Assembly: GCA_016649925.1 (NCBI GenBank)
Contig: JAENWO010000202.1
Span: forward strand, 1 to 5,242
Length of the DNA: 5,242 nucleotides
Reading direction: 5' to 3'
Origin: Actinomycetales bacterium
GTDB taxonomy: Bacteria; Actinomycetota; Actinomycetes; Actinomycetales; Beutenbergiaceae
The translations under genes were made by a program, and so were the position numbers. Below the pieces are notes generated by a model. That model made no database searches. It saw only the letters and a list, made by a program, of their open reading frames with translations, and had not been told where the DNA came from. Positions 1 to 5,242 of the stretch are shown one piece after another (position 1 is the stretch's first letter; each line of letters starts with the position of its first letter).

Positions 1-2
1 CT

Positions 3-266
3 CAGTACCTTGTCGTCCGCAACCGTTTCAACAGCCGCACCTGGTCGCTCGAGGAGATCATGATCGGGTTCTCCACCGACGTCGGAACGGTGGGCCGGTT
101 GCTGCTCGCCCACACCGGCACCTGGGCCATCGACGGTGACGTGAACGCCGAGTTGAAGCACAAGCTCGCCGACAAGTTTGACATCAACATCACGGACGCG
201 TTCGGATCCACGATGGACAGCATCGAGACCGCGCTGCAGGGAACGATCGAGCGCACCGCCGAGTGA
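3..266 (+). CDS. MazG-like protein, 3' part only, probable internal deletion
   Basis: The gene enters from the left edge; 87 residues are visible before the TGA at 264-266. The segment resembles the actinobacterial MazG-like (all-alpha NTP pyrophosphohydrolase fold) family: a Trp-Ser-x-Glu-Glu start of helix 1 (residues 14-18), a GFSTDVGTVGRLL stretch (22-34), an aspartate-rich loop (44-46), then KLAD (54-57) and a final helix DAFGSTMDSIE (65-75). MazG proteins hydrolyse nucleoside triphosphates to monophosphate and pyrophosphate, using acidic residues on two helices to hold magnesium. As I recall relatives, about ten hydrophobic residues, often with Glu-Cys-Leu-Trp, separate the KLA motif from the Asp-x-x-Asp-Ile that follows; here they are directly joined. 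The usual ExxD helix reads KLAD, so the first acid is a lysine. Catalysis is therefore doubtful. The family call rests on remembered pattern, and the 5' half is unseen. Confidence 0.5.
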   Translation, partial: QYLVVRNRFNSRTWSLEEIMIGFSTDVGTVGRLLLAHTGTWAIDGDVNAELKHKLADKFDINITDAFGSTMDSIETALQGTIERTAE

Positions 267-276
267 CCTGTAGCCG

Positions 277-687
277 ATGCCTCGGGTCGTGCTCGAGTCC
301 CCGGACTGCGGGGTCGGGGAGATCGGGTCGTACAACTCGCTGGACTGGCACATCAAGGGTGCCGCCGGGATCGTCACCTCGGGCGGGGTCCGGGACCGGG
401 ACGAGTGCCGGGCGCAGGGCGTGCCGATCTTCGGCCAGTTCCGCAATCAGGCGATGACCCAGGGCCGCGTCGAGTACGAGGCGGCCAAGATCCCCGTGAG
501 CATCGGCGGGGTGCAGATCAAGCAGGGCGACATCGTGCTCGGCGACGGTGACGGCGTCATCGCCGTCCCGCTCGAGCACGCCGAGCAGGTGGCCAGGTAC
601 GCCCGCCAGGAGAACGAGAACGACAGGGCCGGACGTCGGCGGATGTACGAGGTGCTTGGCCGGGAGCTCGACGAGAGCGTCAGGTGA
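277..687 (+). pseudogene. RraA / HMG aldolase-family gene remnant, N-terminus missing
   Basis: The 136-residue frame matches the C-terminal two thirds of the RraA-like family (4-hydroxy-4-methyl-2-oxoglutarate aldolase / RNase E inhibitor RraA fold; relatives are often annotated demethylmenaquinone methyltransferase). Visible landmarks are GEIGSYNSLDWHIKGAAG (about 13-30), the GGVRD signature (35-39), whose Arg-Asp bind substrate and divalent metal in the aldolases, the VPVSIGG-like segment (73-79), QGDIVLGDGDGVIAVP (84-99) and a C-terminal helix rich in Arg, Glu and Asn. Family members are usually a little over 200 residues, so roughly 80 N-terminal residues are missing. An in-frame TAG at 271-273 lies just before the ATG at 277, and the preceding gene ends at 266, which leaves no room for the lost part in any frame. 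The frame is otherwise open and well conserved, so the truncation may be recent. A short functional protein cannot be excluded. No convincing ribosome binding site precedes the ATG. Confidence 0.7.
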
Positions 688-723
688 GCCCCTGTGAGGC
701 GCCGTGAGCACCCGGAATCGGCG

Positions 724-1476
724 ATGACCTCGGTCGACGGGCAGCCGGGGCGCGTGGTCCTCACGCGCTCCGGCGCCCTCGCCACGCTCACCCTCGAGAA
801 CCCGGCAAGACGCAACGCGCTCACCGCGGTGATGTAGGCCGAGCTGCGGGACCATTGCCTCGCCCTGGCCGGAGACTCGATGGTCCGGCTCGTGGTACTG
901 CGCGGGGCGGGCGAGGCGTTCGCCGCCGGTACCGACGTCGCGGACCTGCGGGCCATCACCACGGGCGCCGAGGGGGTCGTGTACGAACACGGCATCACGG
1001 GCGTGCTCGACGCCGTCCGGGCGCTGGCGGTCCCGGTCGTGGCCCTGGTCGACGGTCCGGCTGCCGGCGGGGGGCTGGCCGTCGTCGCCTGCTGCGACCT
1101 GGTCTACGCGACGCCGGGTGCACGCTTCGGCGCGCCGGTTGCCCGGACCCTGGGCAACTGTGTCTCGCCTGCGACCACAGCCCGCTTGCGCGCGGCGATG
1201 GGCCGCGCGCTAGCGGCCGAGCTGCTGCTGACCGGACGGCTGGCCGACGCGGACGAGGCGCTGGCCAGTGGGCTGGTGCGGGCGGTGGTGCCGACCGAGG
1301 AGCTCGACGGGGTCGTGGCGGACCTCCTCGACCGGATCGGCAGATGCGCCCCGCTCTCGGTGGCCGCCGCCAAGGAGCTCGGCCGTCGCCTCGACGACCG
1401 CACGGCCGACGTCGAGCATGATGATGTCTATTCGGCTGTGTACGGCAGCGAGGACTTCCAGGGGAGGGCCGCGTGA
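724..1476 (+). pseudogene. Enoyl-CoA hydratase/isomerase pseudogene with internal amber stop
   Basis: Read in one frame from ATG 724, this is a 250-residue crotonase-superfamily protein, the usual length, interrupted by TAG at 835-837 (codon 38). The N-terminal piece ends in the family motif ENPARRNALTAVM; relatives generally carry Trp or Tyr next, so a TGG-to-TAG or TAC-to-TAG change is likely. After the stop come the first oxyanion-hole segment FAAGTDV (66-72), the second DGPAAGGGL (110-118), CDLVYATPGARFGAP, an ARTLGN segment, and the LLLTGRLADADEALASGLVRAVV helix region typical of the fold. Intact relatives hydrate trans-2-enoyl-CoA or isomerise acyl-CoA esters, often in fatty-acid or aromatic-acid breakdown. 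Re-initiation at ATG 880 would give 198 residues lacking the first beta strands, unlikely to fold. The gene lies 36 bp after the RraA remnant, in the same direction. The substrate cannot be told. A sequencing error at one base is the main alternative. Confidence 0.85.
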
Positions 1477-1503
1477 GGGCCGCGTGAGGGCCGCGTGAGG
1501 GCC
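1464..1503 (+). repeat. 11-bp tandem repeat, three copies plus partial
   Basis: The unit GAGGGCCGCGT occurs head to tail at 1464-1474, 1475-1485 and 1486-1496, followed by a partial copy at 1497-1503. The first copy encodes the last residues of the hydratase pseudogene (Arg-Ala-Ala-stop). Each junction makes a TGA (1474, 1485, 1496). Because 11 is not a multiple of three, the three stops fall in the three different forward frames. Replication slippage is the simplest origin. Confidence 0.9.
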
Positions 1504-1533
1504 CGCGAGGGGCTCGCGAGGCGGCTCGTGGGC
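1501..1533 (+). terminator. Candidate GC-rich hairpin terminator upstream of sdhC
   Basis: GCCCGCGAG at 1501-1509 can pair with CTCGTGGGC at 1525-1533, giving nine pairs with one G-U and a 15-nt loop. A competing shorter hairpin pairs CGCGAG (1504-1509) with CTCGCG (1513-1518) over a GGG loop. There is no T-run afterwards, as is common for candidate actinobacterial terminators. It lies between the decayed genes and sdhC, where it could isolate the operon from upstream transcription. Structure is seen; function is inferred. Confidence 0.35.
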
Positions 1534-1558
1534 GCAACGCGGGCACAGGTGCACGTCG

Positions 1559-2313
1559 ATGTCCTCTTCCGGGATTACGGTAGGGGGTGTGGTGAATCCC
1601 TCCCTGACAGCACGTCGACGTTCCGTGCCCCTACGGCGCTCCACCGTGGTCCTCAAGGCTGCCATGGCAGTCAGCGGTCTGATCATGGTGGCCTACCTGC
1701 TGGCGCATATGTACGGCAACCTCAAGATCTTCTCCGGCTCGGCGGCCTTCAACAACTATGCCGAGCACCTGCGCACGGTGGGCGAGCCGTTCCTACCCTA
1801 CGGCGGTGCTCTCTGGATCATCCGGGTCGTGCTGCTCGTCAGTGTGGTGGTCCACGCCTACGCGGCCGTCACCCTCTGGCGCCGCGCCCGGCGCGCGACA
1901 GGTGGGCGCGGCCGTAAGCGGTACGAGAGCATCCAGGCGCCGCGTGGGGCGCAGCGCACGTACGCGTCGTTCACGCTCCGCTGGGGCGGCGTGACCATCG
2001 CCCTGTTCATCGTCTACCACCTGCTGCACCTGACGTGGAACACCATCCATCCGGGTGGGGCCTCGGCGAGTCCGTACGACCGCGTCGTCAACGGCTTCGA
2101 GATCTGGTGGGTCGTCCTGAGCTACACCATCGCGATGGCAGCCGTCGGGTTCCACCTGCGGCACGGGATCTGGAGCGCGTTCGCCAATCTCGGCGCGAAC
2201 ACGAGTGTCCGGCGTCGTCGGCAGCTGAACGGCCTGGCGATCGTCGTCGCTCTCGTCATCGTGGTGGGCTTCCTCCTGCCGCCATTCTCAATTCTTCTCG
2301 GATGGGTCAGCTA

Positions 2314-2314
<1 letters not shown>
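1559..2314 (+). CDS. sdhC: Succinate dehydrogenase cytochrome b subunit (membrane anchor), SdhC
   Basis: This 251-residue protein is the single membrane anchor of a type B succinate:quinone oxidoreductase. It has five hydrophobic segments at about 32-50, 84-107, 142-160, 180-203 and 223-245. Histidines occur in the membrane segments or at their ends: His50 in LLAHMYGNLK, His99 in VVHAYAAV, His154 and His157 in YHLLHLTWN, and His199 and His202 in GFHLRHGIW. Four of these should be axial ligands of the two b hemes, in line with the diheme family; which four needs alignment. The AHMYGNLKxFxG motif is typical of actinobacterial SdhC. The subunit holds the quinone site and anchors SdhA and SdhB on the cytoplasmic face. 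ATG 1559 has AGGTG seven bases upstream (1547-1551) and was chosen for that reason. GTG 1589 or 1592, after an AGGGGG at 1582-1587, would shorten the N-terminus by 10 or 11 residues. The stop overlaps the next start (TAGTG). Confidence 0.92.
1576..1581 (+). promoter_or_regulatory. Possible -10 element for sdhC (TACGGT)
   Basis: TACGGT fits the actinobacterial TANNNT -10 pattern. It is the only such match I see between the hydratase pseudogene and the conserved part of sdhC. Exactly 7 nt separate it from the in-frame GTG at 1589, the spacing expected for a leaderless transcript that begins at its start codon. No good -35 hexamer is visible 17-18 nt upstream. If this is the promoter, the ATG at 1559 cannot be the start used. 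Confidence 0.3.
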
Positions 2315-4274
<1,960 letters not shown>

Positions 4275-4278
<4 letters not shown>

Positions 4279-5024
4279 ACATCATCCTGCGGGTGTGGCG
4301 ACAGAAGAACACCCGGGCCAGGGGCCGCATGGTCACCTACCGCGTGGAGGACGTCTCGCCGGACATGTCCTTCCTCGAGATGCTCGACGTGCTCAACGAG
4401 CGCCTCACCCTGGAGGGTGACGAGCCGATCGCATTCGACAGCGACTGCCGCGAGGGCATCTGCGGGGCGTGCGGTCTCGTGATCAACGGGCTGGCCCACG
4501 GGCCGAAGGCGCTGGTCACCACGTGCCAGCTGCACATGCGCAGCTTCTCCGACGGCGACGTGATTGACGTCGAGCCCTGGCGTGCGGAACCGTTCACCGT
4601 GATCCGGGACCTGATCGTCGACCGGAGCGCATTCGACCGGATCATCCAGGCCGGCGGGTACATCAGCATCCCCACCGGTGCGGCCCCCGACGCCCACGCG
4701 GTGCCCGTCCCCAAGGCCGACGCCGACGACGCGTTCGACGCCGCGACCTGCATCAGCTGCGGCGCATGCGTCGCCGCTTGCCCCAACGGCTCCGCTGCGC
4801 TGTTCGTGGGGGCCAAGATCACGCACCTCGGACTACTCCCGCAGGGTCAGCCCGAGCGGCACTCTCGCGCCCTGAACATGCTCGAGCAGCACGACGCCGA
4901 GGGGTTCGGTGGCTGCACCCAGATCGGTGAGTGCACCGCCGCCTGCCCCAAGGGCATCCAGCTCGACGTCATTTCCCGGTTCAACCGCGACGTGCTCAGC
5001 GCCATCTCCCACCGCGGCGACTGA
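4275..5024 (+). CDS. sdhB: Succinate dehydrogenase iron-sulfur subunit, SdhB
   Basis: This 249-residue protein relays electrons from FAD in SdhA to quinone at SdhC. The N-terminal plant-type ferredoxin domain carries the [2Fe-2S] ligands Cys58, Cys63, Cys66 and Cys84 (CREGICGAC then TTC). The C-terminal bacterial-ferredoxin domain has CISCGACVAACP (Cys159, 162, 165, 169) and CTQIGECTAACP (Cys214, 220, 224). By the known family pattern Cys159/162/165/224 hold [4Fe-4S] and Cys169/214/220 hold [3Fe-4S]. The Cys spacing in this domain equals that of the well-studied E. coli subunit. The GTG start overlaps the sdhA stop by four bases (GTGA). GGAG at 4265-4268 lies six bases upstream, and the N-terminus MNIILRVWRQ fits homologues, so the start is well supported. 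It is the last gene of the operon; no sdhD or assembly-factor gene follows in the window. Confidence 0.96.
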
Positions 5025-5029
5025 CTCGC

Positions 5030-5071
5030 ACCGGCCCGGTCCTCGCACCTGGTCAAGTGGCGGGGTCCCCG
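5030..5071. other. Two short odd palindromes just after sdhB
   Basis: ACCGGCCCGGT (5030-5040) and CGGGGTCCCCG (5061-5071) are each perfect five-base inverted repeats around one central base, with centres 31 bp apart. One-base loops make them poor RNA hairpins, so as RNA they would have to open further. They could be chance in such GC-rich DNA or protein-binding sites; nothing here decides. I see no forward-strand gene in 5025-5242. Confidence 0.3.
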
Positions 5072-5242
5072 TCGGCTTGGTCGCTGTCGGAGAATTGGGT
5101 GAGGACGGCACCGGCGGGGAGAACCCGAAGCTGATCCCCGCGCGTCCGGGTTCGCGTCCGGGTCCGGGTCCGCGTCCGGGTCCGGGTCCGGGTCCGCGTC
5201 CGGGTCCGGGTCCGCGTCCGGGTCCGGGTCCGCGTCCGGGTC
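5053..5242 (-). CDS. Possible 3' end of a convergent gene, unknown function
   Basis: On the minus strand a frame enters from the right edge, reads the hexamer satellite as alternating Thr-Arg, then continues as about 28 non-repetitive residues (GDQLRVLPAGAVLTQF, then an acidic Ser/Asp stretch) to a TGA at 5055-5053. Most codons in the non-repetitive part end in G or C, as in real genes here. The stop falls 28 bp beyond the end of sdhB, a normal convergent layout. The other two minus frames (Asp-Pro/Asp-Ala and Pro-Gly/Arg-Gly) run far into sdhB antisense and are less likely. The directly opposed plus frame has a similarly good third-position bias, so codon bias alone is weak support. No start is in the window and no family is recognised. 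Confidence 0.25.
   Translation of the reverse strand, partial: TRTRTRTRTRTRTRTRTRTRTRTRTRTRTRTRTRGDQLRVLPAGAVLTQFSDSDQADGDPAT
5114..5141. terminator. Candidate hairpin between sdhB and the satellite
   Basis: GCGGGGA (5114-5120) and TCCCCGC (5135-5141) are exact inverted repeats of seven bases with a 14-nt loop. No T-run follows on either strand. It could terminate the sdh transcript about 90 bp past the sdhB stop, or be part of the coding end of a convergent gene. Only the pairing is seen. Confidence 0.3.
5144..5242. repeat. GTCCGG/GTCCGC hexamer tandem repeat, truncated by window edge
   Basis: Sixteen consecutive hexamers run from 5144 to 5239, with the next begun at 5240-5242. All are GTCCGG or GTCCGC except one GTTCGC at 5150-5155. 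The last base follows a mostly G-G-C order, giving an 18-bp higher-order unit, with one G-G-G-C interruption around 5174-5197. Translation gives Val-Arg, Ser-Gly/Ala or Pro-Gly/Arg on the plus strand and Asp-Pro/Ala, Thr-Arg or Pro-Gly/Arg-Gly on the minus strand, with no stop in any frame. It may be a coding repeat of a neighbouring gene or non-coding. Copy number is prone to assembly error. Confidence 0.95.

Noticed and set aside
190..990. Long minus-strand frame across the decayed genes
   Set aside because: It is low-complexity shadow translation, while the plus strand shows clear RraA and hydratase motifs.
880..1476. Shorter intact hydratase starting at ATG 880
   Set aside because: It would lack the first beta strands, and family homology continues in the same frame upstream of the amber codon; a remnant is more likely.
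1495..1917. Plus-strand frame overlapping the sdhC 5' end
   Set aside because: It is out of frame with the clear membrane protein and has no hydrophobic or domain pattern.
2035..2313. Upstream extension of the sdhA frame across sdhC
   Set aside because: The residues are Arg- and Pro-rich shadow sequence with no family similarity; SdhA homology begins only after 2314.
4833..5242. Minus-strand Asp-Pro/Asp-Ala or Pro-Gly repeat proteins reading from the satellite into sdhB
   Set aside because: These frames would overlap the 3' end of sdhB antisense by about 180-190 bases, where SdhB cysteine motifs fix the true coding frame.
5144..5242. CRISPR array
   Set aside because: Units are contiguous six-base repeats without spacers.

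Overview
The window is GC-rich throughout, with codons ending mostly in G or C, several GTG starts and SD-poor, tightly overlapping genes. Together with a five-helix (type B) succinate dehydrogenase in the order C-A-B, this points to a high-GC actinobacterium. The protein sequences look most like mycelial or soil groups such as Pseudonocardiales or relatives, but the genus is a guess.

The left quarter (1-1476) holds three co-directional genes that all look damaged. First comes the 3' part of a MazG-like protein that seems to lack the central part of its metal-binding helix. Next is an RraA-family (HMG aldolase-like) gene that has lost its N-terminal third or more. The third is a nearly full-length enoyl-CoA hydratase/isomerase gene with an in-frame amber codon at codon 38. 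Three different kinds of lesion in adjacent genes suggest a decaying segment rather than one sequencing error.

The 82-base gap at 1477-1558 carries an 11-bp tandem repeat that puts TGA stops in all three forward frames and a GC-rich hairpin that could end transcription. A candidate -10 element, 7 nt before an alternative GTG start of sdhC, lies just past this gap, inside the 5' end of the called gene.

The centre and right (1559-5024) are an intact sdhCAB operon. It encodes a diheme cytochrome b membrane anchor (five helices), the covalent-FAD flavoprotein and the three-cluster iron-sulfur subunit. The genes overlap at TAGTG and GTGA junctions, so translation is probably coupled. The complex oxidises succinate to fumarate in the TCA cycle and passes electrons to the membrane quinone pool (menaquinone in most actinobacteria). 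No sdhD is present and none is expected for this type.

The right end (5025-5242) holds short inverted repeats and then a GTCCGG/GTCCGC hexamer satellite with an 18-bp higher-order pattern that runs off the window edge. On the minus strand one frame reads through the satellite as Thr-Arg repeats into about 28 non-repetitive residues and stops at 5053, so a convergent gene may end here; this is weak. I found no RNA gene, insertion sequence, CRISPR array or clearly new system. The most unusual items are the satellite and the cluster of decayed genes.
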